Assembly (NCBI RefSeq): GCF_000720765.1
Contig: NZ_JODC01000011.1
Location: 124,001 to 188,000 of the forward strand
Length of the DNA: 64,000 bases
Source: Streptomyces sp. NRRL S-646
Lineage (GTDB): Bacteria; Actinomycetota; Actinomycetes; Streptomycetales; Streptomycetaceae
Direction: 5' to 3'
A program made the translations under genes and the position numbers. Positions 1 to 8,120 of this stretch are shown one piece after another (the stretch's first letter is position 1; the number at the start of each line of letters is the position of its first letter). Under the pieces are notes generated by a model. The model saw only the letters and a list, made by a program, of their open reading frames with translations, was not told where the DNA came from and made no database searches.

Positions 1-659
1 TCAGCCCCAGACTCCTCGACCTCGGCCCCCTCAGCGGCGGCCCCGGCCACAGGCTCGTCGGCTTCCGCCATCGCAGCCCCGGACTTCACAGCCGCAACCT
101 CTTCGGCCCCAGACCGCTTGGACGCGAGCTCCTGAGCAGCGGCCCCGGCAACAGCCTCGCCCGCCTCGGCGGCCGCCGGCTCCTCAGCCGCGGGCTTCTC
201 GGCCCCAGGCCCCTCAGCCGCAGCCGCAGCCCCGGCCCCGGGCGTGTCCGCCACAGCCTCCCCGGCCTCCGCCTCCGCAGCCCCGGACTTCACAGCCGCA
301 GCCCCCTCGGCCCCAGACCGCTCGGCCTCGGGACCCTCGGCCACAGCCTCCCCGGCCTCGGCCTCCGCAGTCCCCGGCTCCTCGGCCGCCGTCCCCCCGG
401 CCTCCTCGACCGCGGTCTTCAGATCCCGTACCGAGAACACCCGTGTTGCCGTGTCGACGCCTCCGCGTGACTCCGGCGTATCGGAGGATGTGGACGGTGA
501 GCCGGTTTCCCGGGCCACCGAGAGACGGGGATCGCGCGCCGGGCGCTCCTGGGTGCCGGACTCGGGAACCGGGCCCGTGTTCCCCGACGTCGGTTCTGCC
601 GACGACTCGCGCTTCTTCGACCTGTCGGGGGACTCGCCCGCCACCGATGCCTCCTCCAT
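1..659 (-). CDS. D-alanyl-D-alanine carboxypeptidase, N-terminal part (cut by left edge)
   Basis: The frame is open from an ATG at 659 to the window edge; the C-terminus is off the left side. The visible ~219 residues begin MEEASVAGESPDRSKKRESS, followed by an Ala/Glu-rich, acidic, low-complexity stretch. This is how the long cytoplasmic N-terminal tail of Streptomyces SCO4439-type penicillin-binding D,D-carboxypeptidases begins; in that family a membrane segment and a serine peptidase S11 domain follow, trimming peptidoglycan outside the membrane, but neither lies in the window. The start could also be the GTG of VAGESPD at codon 7. No clear ribosome binding site precedes the ATG. Family assignment rests on the N-terminal signature and on the neighbours (GPP34, Scr1, Scr2), which match the S. 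coelicolor order as I remember it. Confidence 0.7.
   Translation of the reverse strand, partial: MEEASVAGESPDRSKKRESSAEPTSGNTGPVPESGTQERPARDPRLSVARETGSPSTSSDTPESRGGVDTATRVFSVRDLKTAVEEAGGTAAEEPGTAEAEAGEAVAEGPEAERSGAEGAAAVKSGAAEAEAGEAVADTPGAGAAAAAEGPGAEKPAAEEPAAAEAGEAVAGAAAQELASKRSGAEEVAAVKSGAAMAEADEPVAGAAAEGAEVEESGA
61..324. repeat. imperfect ~60-bp duplicated segment inside the carboxypeptidase tail
   Basis: Positions 61-120 and 265-324 are near-identical. Both contain the core ggacttcacagccgca followed by a ctcggccccagaccgct-like stretch. On the coding (minus) strand they encode copies of an AAVKSGAA block within an Ala/Glu-rich linker. This is likely replication-slippage expansion of a disordered region, not a mobile element. 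Confidence 0.7.
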
Positions 660-891
660 GCCGCACGCCCTCCGTGCGGCTACCGAACCGTGAACCCGAA
701 CCGTGCACCGCCGCCCGAACACCGCTCAAACGCGCTGTCCGAACCATGTACCAGTGTCCTGTGTGCGGGCTTAACCCCTGCGGTAGACGAGAACGACATA
801 CCTACTGGTTCCCTCACAAACAGGTCACGCACCCTCGACAGACCAATGTGAGAGGGGTCACCCTGTCTTTCATCCACGCGGGGAGGCATGG

Positions 892-1650
892 ATGGGCAGG
901 AGCCGCAGAACACTTCCGGAGGAGCTTCTGCTGCTGGCGTTGGACCCGGCCACGGGTACCACTGCACAGCCGCAGTCGCTCGACCTCGGTCTGGCCGGAG
1001 CACAGCTAGTGGAGCTGGCGCTGGCCGGACGGATAGCCCCAGACGGGGATCGTATCGCCGTGGTAGCCCCACGGCCGACTGGAGATCCAACATTGGACTG
1101 TGCGTTGGAGCTGCTGCGCAGGCGTGGCGCTCCGGTGCGTGCAGTGAACTGGATTGGCGGGCCCCGGCTGGGACTGCGCCAGACCTACCTCTCGCATCTG
1201 GAGCGGTGCGGCATGGTGCATGCCGTGGCGGGTCAGATGTGCGGAGTGCTGCCGACGACTCGCTATCAGGCGACGGACAACGAGATCAGCCGGGAGATCA
1301 GAGCCCGGCTGGACACCGCGATCCGCACCGGCGTACCGCCGGACCCGCGGACCGCCGCACTCGCCGCACTGGCACACGCGGTCGGCCTCGGCAAGCACCT
1401 GTATCCGGGGAACGAGGGGCGTTCGTCCCGTTCCCGGCTGCGGGATCTGATCAGGCACGACCCCATGGGCGGTCTCGTCGCGCACGCCGTGATGGACGTC
1501 CAGAACGGCGTGGGCGCACAGCCACGCCGCAACCCGGCCCCGGCCGGCCGCCAGGCCGCCGCCGGACCGGCCAGGTCCGCACCGGAACCCGCTCGTGGCG
1601 TTCCGATGCAGCCGCGCCGCGGTTCCATGGCGCGCGTCGTGGCCCACTGA
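892..1650 (+). CDS. GPP34 (GOLPH3/VPS74) family protein
   Basis: This 252-aa soluble protein opens with RRTLPEELLLLALDPATG, the typical start of the bacterial GPP34 domain, which fills residues 5-215; the tail is Pro/Ala/Arg-rich and probably disordered. Eukaryotic members bind phosphatidylinositol-4-phosphate at the Golgi. The role of the Streptomyces paralogues is unknown, although membrane-lipid association is plausible. The ATG at 892 has a GGGAGG ribosome binding site at 881-886. The gene is divergent from the carboxypeptidase and is followed by a strong hairpin, so it is probably monocistronic. It corresponds in order to S. coelicolor SCO4440 (from memory). Confidence 0.8.
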   Translation: MGRSRRTLPEELLLLALDPATGTTAQPQSLDLGLAGAQLVELALAGRIAPDGDRIAVVAPRPTGDPTLDCALELLRRRGAPVRAVNWIGGPRLGLRQTYLSHLERCGMVHAVAGQMCGVLPTTRYQATDNEISREIRARLDTAIRTGVPPDPRTAALAALAHAVGLGKHLYPGNEGRSSRSRLRDLIRHDPMGGLVAHAVMDVQNGVGAQPRRNPAPAGRQAAAGPARSAPEPARGVPMQPRRGSMARVVAH

Positions 1651-1779
1651 GCCGCAGTTCCACGACGGGCGGCACGAACCGCAGCAGTACCGCACGATGC
1701 ACCGCAGCACCACGCACCGCCGAGCGCCGCACCGAGCCTGCAGAGGCAGTCCCCGAGACCCGGTACGGGAGCCGCTGGT

Positions 1780-1850
1780 CCGCGCGGGGCAGCGGGGCCG
1801 TACGTCATCCGTCCCTACGGATGCCGTAACGGTTCCGCTGCCCCGCGCGG
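1780..1850 (+). terminator. large nested hairpin downstream of the GPP34 gene
   Basis: Perfect 16-bp arms at 1780-1795 and 1835-1850 (ccgcgcggggcagcgg and its complement) enclose a second 7-bp hairpin, CATCCGT-CCCT-ACGGATG, at 1806-1823. There is no T-tract, which is usual for Streptomyces terminators. It lies about 130 bp after the GPP34 stop codon and upstream of scr1. Confidence 0.75.
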
Positions 1851-1912
1851 CCGTTTTCCATGAACTCGTGAACTGGCATGTATGCAGCGCATATACGCCG
1901 TTTCCCAGCGGT

Positions 1913-1948
1913 ACCAAGTCCCTTGGTGGCAGTCTGCTCAACAGCAGA
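1913..1948 (+). promoter_or_regulatory. two inverted repeats in the scr1 promoter region
   Basis: ACCAAG-TCC-CTTGGT (1913-1927) and TCTGCT-CAAC-AGCAGA (1933-1948) lie 57-92 bp before the scr1 GTG. A short direct repeat, gcaaagt-g-gcaaagt, follows around 1962-1976. These are candidate operators, possibly for Scr1 itself; the binding protein is inferred only. Confidence 0.4.
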
Positions 1949-2004
1949 TACGCAAAGTGGCAAAGTACAGCTAGCGCAGGCACGCAGCCGGAGGTGCACG
2001 TCTC

Positions 2005-2862
2005 GTGGCGTCCAATGTCAATCCCACCGTCAGGCGACGCCGGCTGGGCCAGGAGCTGCGTCGGCTCCGCGAGCTCAAGGGCATGACGGCCGAAGAGGTC
2101 GCCGAGCGGCTGCTGGTGTCGCAGTCGAAGATCAGCCGGCTGGAGAACGGGCGGCGCAGCATCAGCCAGCGCGACGTCCGCGACCTGTGCGGGGTGTACG
2201 AGGTGGAGGACCACCGGATCGTCGACTCGCTGATGCAGATGGCCAAGGACAGCCGCCAGCAGGGATGGTGGCATTCCTTCGGCGACATCCCGTACAGCGT
2301 CTACATCGGGCTGGAGACGGATGCGGCGAGTCTGCGGGTGTACGACCCCCAGGTCGTCCCGGGGCTGTTGCAGACCCGGCAGTACGCGGAGGCGCTGATC
2401 GCGGGGGCGTTGCCGGAGACGGCGGCCACGGACGTCGAGAAGCGCGTGCAGGTGCGCCTGCGTCGGCAGGAACGAATCACCGCCCCGGAGAACCCGCTCC
2501 GGCTGTGGACGGTGATGGACGAGGCGGCCGTGCGCCGGGTCGTGGGCAATCGTTCCCTCATGCGCGACCAGCTGGAGTACCTCGTCGAGCAGTCCCAACT
2601 GCCGCACGTCACCGTGCAGGTGATCCCCTTCGACATGGGCGCCCACCCGGGGCTGAACGGCCAGTACGCGATCCTCGAGTTTCCGGACGCGGCGGACTCC
2701 AGCGTGGTCTACATCGAGGGCGTCACCAGCGACCTGTATCTCGAGAAGGCCAACGACGTGCAGAAATACAGCGTGATGTACGAGCACCTGCGCGCCCAGG
2801 CCCTGAATCCGGACCAGTCACGGCAGTTCATCGCGGACATCGCGAAGGAGTACGCGCGCTGA
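2005..2862 (+). CDS. scr1: Scr1-type XRE regulator (HTH + DUF5753)
   Basis: This 285-aa cytoplasmic DNA-binding protein has an XRE helix-turn-helix at about residues 12-66 (LRELKGMTAEEVAERLLVSQ, then SKISRLENGRR). A DUF5753/Scr1 ligand-like domain covers roughly 95-275, with the typical VVPGLLQTRQYAEAL and HPGLNGQYAILEF segments. It starts at GTG 2005 behind a GGAGG about 10 nt upstream. A DUF397 gene follows 214 bp downstream, as in the S. coelicolor Scr1/Scr2 (SCO4441/SCO4442) pair, which has been reported as a strong positive regulator of antibiotic production. The GPP34 and carboxypeptidase neighbours support orthology. Whether it acts as an antitoxin-like partner of Scr2 is not shown by sequence. 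Confidence 0.85.
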   Translation: MASNVNPTVRRRRLGQELRRLRELKGMTAEEVAERLLVSQSKISRLENGRRSISQRDVRDLCGVYEVEDHRIVDSLMQMAKDSRQQGWWHSFGDIPYSVYIGLETDAASLRVYDPQVVPGLLQTRQYAEALIAGALPETAATDVEKRVQVRLRRQERITAPENPLRLWTVMDEAAVRRVVGNRSLMRDQLEYLVEQSQLPHVTVQVIPFDMGAHPGLNGQYAILEFPDAADSSVVYIEGVTSDLYLEKANDVQKYSVMYEHLRAQALNPDQSRQFIADIAKEYAR

Positions 2863-3076
2863 AGCGCCGAAAGGTACACCTTCCCCGGGTCGGACTGGAA
2901 GACCCATCTGGAATATGCCACCCGGTCGAGTGAATGGTCACTTCGTACGTCGAGGTTGGCGAGTAGCGTCGATCACGCCACCACACACCAAGGGTTGGCG
3001 CAAACCGCGCTGTGGGTTCGGAGTCGGATCCGTCGTGCGGTGACAGCAACTCAACAACTGGCATTCCGGAGCAAAA

Positions 3077-3268
3077 ATGGCAATTCGTCAGGGCGCCACG
3101 GACACCTGGACCAAGTCCTCGTACTCCACGGGCAACGGCGCGTGCGTCGAGATCAAGTCACCGGTCCGCGCGGCTATGGCCGTCCGGGACTCCAAGGTCC
3201 CCGAGGGTCCCGTACTGGCCTTCCCGGCCGACGCGTGGAACACCTTCGTCGGCTCGATCAAGGCGTAG
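3077..3268 (+). CDS. scr2: Scr2-type DUF397 protein
   Basis: This is a 63-aa protein with the full DUF397 signature: TWTKSSYSTGNGACVEI near residues 10-26, VRDSKVPEGPVLAF at 36-50 and a W-F segment close to the C-terminus. DUF397 proteins are small cytoplasmic partners of XRE/DUF5753 regulators and often behave as a toxin-like or co-regulator half. It lies 214 bp downstream of scr1 on the same strand, so it may have its own promoter. A hairpin follows within 10 bp of the stop codon. The Scr2 name rests on pairing and gene order. Confidence 0.85.
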   Translation: MAIRQGATDTWTKSSYSTGNGACVEIKSPVRAAMAVRDSKVPEGPVLAFPADAWNTFVGSIKA

Positions 3269-3273
3269 GGGGG

Positions 3274-3376
3274 GAGGATCTGCTGATCCTCGACTGCGTT
3301 CGCCTTCCACAATTTCACAAGCAGCACTTGAAGAGCCCTCTCGTCCAGCCCGCCGTCCTTGCCGAGGGGGCTCGGC
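3274..3376. terminator. two hairpins between convergent scr2 and the NIPSNAP-like gene
   Basis: GAGGATC-TGCT-GATCCTC at 3274-3291 directly follows scr2. GCCGAG-GGGG-CTCGGC at 3361-3376 precedes the end of the minus-strand gene at 3386. Together they probably form a bidirectional termination region. Confidence 0.6.
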
Positions 3377-3385
3377 TTGTGCCCC

Positions 3386-4225
3386 CTACCTGAGCCTGTC
3401 CACGTACTTGTCCGTCCCCGGCACCGTCGGGACGAAGGGCGCCACCAACTCCACCCGCCCCAGCCCCGCCTCCTGCACCGGCCCGTCCAGGTCCGCGAAA
3501 TACGCCTCCCAGCACTCGCGCGGATCCGCCTCCAGGAACCACAGCAGGGTCAGCCTCGTCTCGACGCCCTCGACCTGCTTGACGTACGTCATGCGGTCGC
3601 CGGGCAGGGGCGTCGGGCGGAACACGGTCACCATCGCGGCCGGTGAGCCCGCCACCCGCCTGGGCAGGTGGCGGGAGCGCAGCCACTCCAGCAACTCGGC
3701 CCGCTGCTCCGCCGATTCGGCGTCGATCACCTCGACGACCAGGCCCGCGTACGGGTGGTCGAGGGCGTGGAAGTCGCGGGGCCCGGCGGCCCCGTCCCGG
3801 TAGACCGTCGCCTCGTGGTCCTGGAACGCCGTGAAGACGTGCGTACGGTCCTGGTAGACCCGGGCATCGCGGTTGAGGCGCTTGTTGATCGCGACGGTCC
3901 ACCGCATGTGGTCGTCGTAGCGGCCGTCCGTGATCCAGTACGTCGAGATGTAGCAGCCCGCGGTGACCGGCTGGGCGATCGCCGACTTCTCGGGGTAGCG
4001 CAGGAGTTGGAGGTCGCGGGTCGCCACCCAGCGGCGCCCGGCGTACATCCACGGCATGGCCATCGCGCCGGCGTAGTAGTGGTCGTCCTCGTACCAGCGG
4101 TTGTACGCGTACTCGTGGCCGGGGTGCGGTTCGACCATGGTGATCAGCGCATGGCCGGGGCGGACCCCGTACGGCCCCACGGCGGCCAGCTCGGCGTACA
4201 CGTCGCTACGGGTTTCCTCGCTCAC
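3386..4225 (-). CDS. EthD/NIPSNAP-like dimeric alpha-beta barrel protein, unknown function
   Basis: A 279-aa soluble protein with no signal peptide or membrane segment. Two similar halves are suggested: one opens GHALITMVEPHPGHEYAYNRWYEDDHYYAG, the pattern of EthD/NIPSNAP-like ferredoxin folds, and a second has MVTVFRPTPLPGDRMTYVKQVEG. I do not recognise a defined substrate. Members often occur in catabolic operons of actinobacteria. It is divergent from the SDR gene, and a perfect copy of the 17-bp regulon palindrome (4262-4278) lies 36 bp before its ATG. That links it to the catabolic genes scattered across this window. Confidence 0.6.
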   Translation of the reverse strand: MSEETRSDVYAELAAVGPYGVRPGHALITMVEPHPGHEYAYNRWYEDDHYYAGAMAMPWMYAGRRWVATRDLQLLRYPEKSAIAQPVTAGCYISTYWITDGRYDDHMRWTVAINKRLNRDARVYQDRTHVFTAFQDHEATVYRDGAAGPRDFHALDHPYAGLVVEVIDAESAEQRAELLEWLRSRHLPRRVAGSPAAMVTVFRPTPLPGDRMTYVKQVEGVETRLTLLWFLEADPRECWEAYFADLDGPVQEAGLGRVELVAPFVPTVPGTDKYVDRLR

Positions 4226-4261
4226 GTCGCTCCCCTTCCGTCCTCCGCCGGTCGCCCATAC

Positions 4262-4278
4262 TCTGACGCCCCGTCAGA
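4262..4278. promoter_or_regulatory. 17-bp regulon operator, copy 1 (perfect palindrome)
   Basis: TCTGACG-CCC-CGTCAGA sits between divergent starts at 4225(-) and 4305(+). Both 7-bp arms are perfectly complementary. Ten similar sites occur elsewhere in the window, each next to a catabolic gene. The size and symmetry suit a TetR-family repressor. Confidence 0.8.
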
Positions 4279-4304
4279 TAAATCGCCATACCCGGGAGGC
4301 TCCG

Positions 4305-5090
4305 ATGTCACTGCTCACGGGCAAGACCGTCGTCGTGTCGGGGGTCGGCGCCGGGCTGGGTCACCAGGTCGCGGCGGCGGTCGTGCGCGACGGCGGCAAT
4401 GCGGTGCTCGGGGCGCGCACGGAGGCCAACCTCGCCAAGACGGCCGCCGAGATCGACCCGGACGGGACGCACACGGCGTACCGGGCGACCGACATCAGGG
4501 ACGAGGGGCAGTGCGAGGCGCTGGCGGCGCTCGCCCGGGAGCGGTTCGGGCGGATCGACGCGGTCGTCCATGTGGCCGCTCTGGACAGCCACTTCGGCGG
4601 CCTGGAGGACGCGGACTTCCTGACCTGGCAGTCGGTGATCGACGTGAATCTGCTGGGGTCGTTGCGGATGACGCGAGCCTGTCTGCCGGCGCTGAAGACG
4701 TGCGGGGGCTCGGTGGTGTTCATCGGGACGCAGTCGTCGGTCGCGGCCCCCACACAGGTGAAGCAGGCCGCGTACGCGGCCTCGAAGGGGGCACTGACGA
4801 GCGCGATGTACTCCCTGGCGCGGGAGCTCGGGCCGCATCGCATCCGGGTCAACACCGTACTGCCGGGCTGGATGTGGGGGCCGCCGGTGCAGGCGTACGT
4901 CCGGTTCACGGCACAGACGGAGGGCGTGCCGGAGGCCGACGTACTGCAGCGGCTGACCGGGCGGATGGCGCTGCCGGACCTGGCGACGGACGGGGACGTG
5001 GCGGACGCCGCGGTGTTCCTGGCCTCGGACCGGGCGCGGGCCATCACGGGGCAGTCGCTGCTGGTCAACGCGGGGGAGCTGATGCGCTGA
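4305..5090 (+). CDS. SDR family NAD(P)-dependent oxidoreductase
   Basis: A 261-aa classical short-chain dehydrogenase/reductase. The Rossmann motif is GVGAGLG at residues 13-19; Ser144, Tyr157 and Lys161 (in QAAYAASK) form the catalytic triad. It should oxidise a secondary alcohol or reduce a ketone with NAD(P); the substrate is unknown. The usual NNAG motif is replaced by HVAA at about 89-92, common in catabolic SDRs. The ATG at 4305 has GGGAGG 6 nt upstream. The operator 26 bp upstream places it in the dispersed catabolic regulon. It could serve as a 3-hydroxyacyl-CoA or cyclic-alcohol dehydrogenase, but this is inference. Confidence 0.85.
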   Translation: MSLLTGKTVVVSGVGAGLGHQVAAAVVRDGGNAVLGARTEANLAKTAAEIDPDGTHTAYRATDIRDEGQCEALAALARERFGRIDAVVHVAALDSHFGGLEDADFLTWQSVIDVNLLGSLRMTRACLPALKTCGGSVVFIGTQSSVAAPTQVKQAAYAASKGALTSAMYSLARELGPHRIRVNTVLPGWMWGPPVQAYVRFTAQTEGVPEADVLQRLTGRMALPDLATDGDVADAAVFLASDRARAITGQSLLVNAGELMR

Positions 5091-5239
5091 CCCCCGCACG
5101 AGCTGGTTCATGTGCATGAACGCAGGTCAACACAAGGAACATTTTTGCCTTCCTTTGACCTGACGCTTGCTTGTCGTGCCCATGTTGGCGCGCCCAGGAT
5201 GAGCGAGCCGTTCACAAGGCGGACCCTGGGAGGGGGCAC

Positions 5240-6814
5240 ATGAACAGTCTCGACTGGGTCGTACTCATCGGCTACTTCGGTGTGATGGTCGCGATCGGCG
5301 TCTGGTCGCACAAGCGAGTGGACGACGTCAGCGACTTCTTCACGGCCGGCGGGAAGATGCCGTGGTGGCTGTCCGGCATCTCGCACCACATGTCGGGCTA
5401 CAGCGCGGTGATGTTCACGGGCTATGCGGGCATCGCCTACACCTACGGTGTGACCTCCTTCGTCACCTGGTCCTTCCCGATCGCGCTGGGCATCGCCGTC
5501 GGCTCGAAACTGTTCGCGCCGCGCATCAACCGGCTGCGCTCCAGGCTCCATGTGGCCTCCCCGCTGGAGTACCTGAAGAACCGTTACGACCTGAAGACCC
5601 AACAGGCGCTGGCCTGGTCCGGCATGCTGCTGAAGATCGTGGACGTGGGCGCCAAGTGGGCGGCGATCGCGACGCTGCTGTCCGTCTTCACCGGCATCAC
5701 CCTCAACCAGGGCATCCTCATCACCGGCGCGATCACCGCCGTCTACTGCACCATCGGCGGTCTGTGGGCGGACGCGCTGACCGAACTCGGCCAGTTCGTC
5801 ATCCAGTTGCTGGCGGGCATCTCGATGTTCGTCGCCGTCGTACTGAAGCTGAACGACAAGGGCATCGGCTTCTTCGGCGCCTGGGACGAGCCGGCCCTGC
5901 ACGGCCACGGCAAGCCGCTGGTCGGCCCGTACGGGACCGTCTTCCTCCTCGCCTTCCTCTTCATCAAGCTCTTCGAGTACAACGGCGGCATGCTCAACCA
6001 GGCCCAGCGCTACATGGCGACGGCCGGCCCGCGGGAGGCCGAGCGGTCGGCGCGGCTGTCCGCCGTCCTGTGGCTGGTCTGGCCGGTGGTCCTCTTCTTC
6101 CCGATGTGGATGTCCCCGCTGCTGGTCCACGCCCAGAAGCCGGACGGCTCCGACTCCTACGGCCTGATGACCGAACAGCTGCTGCCGCACGGCCTGTTGG
6201 GCCTGGTCATCGTCGGCTTCTTCTCGCACACCATGGCCATGTGCTCGTCCGACGCCAACGCGATCGCGGCCGTCTTCACCCGGGACGCGGCGCCGGTGCT
6301 GTCCCGTCGGGCCCGGGAGTGGGGCCCGCGCTCGGGCCTGATCGCGGCCCGAGTGACCACGGTGGTCTTCCTCGGCCTGTCGATGGCGGTGGCGACCCAG
6401 GTCAACTCCCCCACCTTCAAGGACATCATCACGGTGGTCATCAAGTGGGTCGCCGGACTGATGGGCCCGATCGCCATCCCGATGATGCTGGGCCTGCTCC
6501 GCCCGTTCCGCCGCTCCGGCCCCACGGCGGCCCTGACCAGCTGGTCGATGGGCCTGCTCGCCTTCTGGCTGGTCAACTACCCCATCAACTGGAACGTCAA
6601 GGGCGGCGTCCCGCTCCAGTACCAGGTCTCGATCCCGCTGGCGGTCTCCCTGGTCCTCTACATCCTCATCGGCTACCTGAAGCCGGAGGACACCCCGGAG
6701 CGCCTCGCCGTCATCGAACGCATCAACACGGACGACGACAGCGCGGCCGCGGCGGCGGTACCTGCGCCGGCCGGTCCTGCGGAGGGCGCCGTGGGCACCG
6801 CGGTGAAGGAGTAG
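5240..6814 (+). CDS. sodium:solute symporter family transporter
   Basis: A 524-aa polytopic membrane protein of the SSS family, about 13 predicted helices. It opens with NSLDWVVLIGYFGVMVAIGV and a conserved DDVSDFFTAGGKMPWW segment, followed by SHHMSGYSAVMFTGYAG. It should drive uptake of a small solute such as a sugar, inositol or organic acid with Na+; specificity cannot be read from sequence. The C-terminal 30 residues are Ala/Pro-rich and cytosolic. The ATG at 5240 is preceded by GGGAGGGGG. It appears monocistronic, with a strong hairpin 28 bp after the stop. Confidence 0.9.
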   Translation: MNSLDWVVLIGYFGVMVAIGVWSHKRVDDVSDFFTAGGKMPWWLSGISHHMSGYSAVMFTGYAGIAYTYGVTSFVTWSFPIALGIAVGSKLFAPRINRLRSRLHVASPLEYLKNRYDLKTQQALAWSGMLLKIVDVGAKWAAIATLLSVFTGITLNQGILITGAITAVYCTIGGLWADALTELGQFVIQLLAGISMFVAVVLKLNDKGIGFFGAWDEPALHGHGKPLVGPYGTVFLLAFLFIKLFEYNGGMLNQAQRYMATAGPREAERSARLSAVLWLVWPVVLFFPMWMSPLLVHAQKPDGSDSYGLMTEQLLPHGLLGLVIVGFFSHTMAMCSSDANAIAAVFTRDAAPVLSRRAREWGPRSGLIAARVTTVVFLGLSMAVATQVNSPTFKDIITVVIKWVAGLMGPIAIPMMLGLLRPFRRSGPTAALTSWSMGLLAFWLVNYPINWNVKGGVPLQYQVSIPLAVSLVLYILIGYLKPEDTPERLAVIERINTDDDSAAAAAVPAPAGPAEGAVGTAVKE

Positions 6815-6842
6815 CGCCCGCGGACGTGGTGGTGACGGGGTT

Positions 6843-6876
6843 GACGGGGTTGCAGCCGGGGGGCTGCAACCCCGTC
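6843..6876 (+). terminator. 15-bp-stem terminator after the symporter
   Basis: The perfect 15-bp arms gacggggttgcagcc (6843-6857) and its complement (6862-6876) enclose a GGGG loop. It lies between the convergent symporter and ADP-ribosylglycohydrolase-like genes, so it may serve both strands. Confidence 0.9.
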
Positions 6877-6890
6877 GTTCGTCATGAGCC

Positions 6891-8006
6891 CTAGGCCCTC
6901 GGATAGCGGGCGAGCCACCCGGGGGACGACCCCGCCGGCCCGTGCAGTGCGGGCCCCTGTGTCATCTCCATGGCGAAGTCGTCGGCCAGCTCCAGAAGCG
7001 TCGGGCGGCCTTCCAGCTCGGCCAGCCAGCCCGGCGGAAGGGCCGTTTCGCCGTGCAGGGCGCCCAGGAGGCCGCCGGTCAGGGCGGCCGTCGCGCCCGA
7101 GGGGCCGTCCTGGTTCACGGCAAGGCACAGCCCGTGCCGGAAGTCCTCCCCCACCAGTGCGCAGTACACGGCGGCGGCCAGCACGCCCTCCGCCGACCCG
7201 TCCCCGGCCAGCTCCTCGACCCGCGCGGGCGTGGGCATGCCCTGCCGTACCGCGCCCAGCGCATGCTGCAGCGCGTCCGACACCGCCTGATGCCCCGGCC
7301 GTGCGGCGAGCAGCGCGAGCGCCCGCTGCACGGCCCCGTCGAGGGTCTCGCCACGGGCCAGACCGTGCACGATCACGGCGTACGCGCCCGCCGACAGATA
7401 GGCCACCGGATGCCCGTGGGTCTGCGCCGCGCACTCGACCGCCAGCTGGACCACCAGCTGCGGCTCCCAGCCGACCAGCAGCCCGAAGGGCGCGGAACGC
7501 GCTGTCGCCTCGGGGCCGATCTCACCGGGGCTCTTGGGCGCGTCCAGGGTCCCCATGTGCTCGTCCCCGAACCCGAGAAGCAGCGAACGCGCCGGATCCC
7601 GCCGGGCGTACAGCCACTCCTCCCTGGCCAGCCATCCATCATCCTTACGACGCTCGTCCGGCCCCCAGTCGCGCTGGGTGGCCGCCCAGCGCAGATACGC
7701 CCGGTGCAGATCGGTCGGCGGATGCCAGGCACCGGTGTCGCGGCGCACCTGCGCACGTATCAGCCCGTCGACGGTGAACAAGGTCAGCTGTGTGATGTGG
7801 GTGACGGCACCCCGTCTGCCGTACGCAAAGGCGAAGTCCGCGACGCCCTCGGCCCCGTACGCCTCCCGGATCCCGTCGAGATCCAGCGCGTCGACGGGCG
7901 CCCCGAGCGCATCTCCAACGGCAGCCCCGAGCAGCGTCCCCCGCACCCGGCTCCGGAAATCCTGCTGCTCGACACGGCCCCATATGGCCCCGGCTGGCGC
8001 ATTCAC
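6891..8006 (-). CDS. ADP-ribosylglycohydrolase family protein, probably catalytically dead
   Basis: A 371-aa all-helical DraG/ARH-fold protein. The first motif, GAAVGDALGAPVDA (residues 27-40), and the closing GGLLGALHGE are present. The family's metal-binding residues are not: the usual TDDTQMTL reads THITQLTL at about 69-76, and the C-terminal GDSDST-type motif reads NQDGPSGATAA. The protein therefore probably lacks the Mg2+ site needed to remove ADP-ribose. I chose GTG 8006, which has GGGGAGG 7 nt upstream; an earlier GTG at 8051 has no ribosome binding site. It is convergent with the symporter. Confidence 0.75.
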   Translation of the reverse strand: MNAPAGAIWGRVEQQDFRSRVRGTLLGAAVGDALGAPVDALDLDGIREAYGAEGVADFAFAYGRRGAVTHITQLTLFTVDGLIRAQVRRDTGAWHPPTDLHRAYLRWAATQRDWGPDERRKDDGWLAREEWLYARRDPARSLLLGFGDEHMGTLDAPKSPGEIGPEATARSAPFGLLVGWEPQLVVQLAVECAAQTHGHPVAYLSAGAYAVIVHGLARGETLDGAVQRALALLAARPGHQAVSDALQHALGAVRQGMPTPARVEELAGDGSAEGVLAAAVYCALVGEDFRHGLCLAVNQDGPSGATAALTGGLLGALHGETALPPGWLAELEGRPTLLELADDFAMEMTQGPALHGPAGSSPGWLARYPRA

Positions 8007-8120
8007 CAAGACCTCCCCGATGGCTCCGCCCGACGCATGACAGTTCAGCACTGTAATCGAACGGGAACGGTCGGTTCAGAGGGCAGAGTGGTATGCGAGA
8101 CATGACAGGAGTGGTCACGA

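Noticed and set aside
61..324. CRISPR-like array in the left 400 bp
   Set aside because: The repeats are imperfect, in frame and in a coding region with Ala/Glu composition, with no unique spacers.
244..693. Plus-strand open frame opposite the carboxypeptidase tail
   Set aside because: It is Ala/Ser/Pro low-complexity complementary to an Ala/Glu-rich minus-strand coding region, with no ribosome binding site. The minus frame has a family signature.
1006..2787. 593-codon minus-strand open frame across GPP34 and scr1
   Set aside because: It is antisense to two recognised genes; its length comes from GC-rich third positions.
5150..5170. Possible regulon site upstream of the sodium symporter
   Set aside because: Only a tgacctgacgc half-site is present, with no complementary arm.
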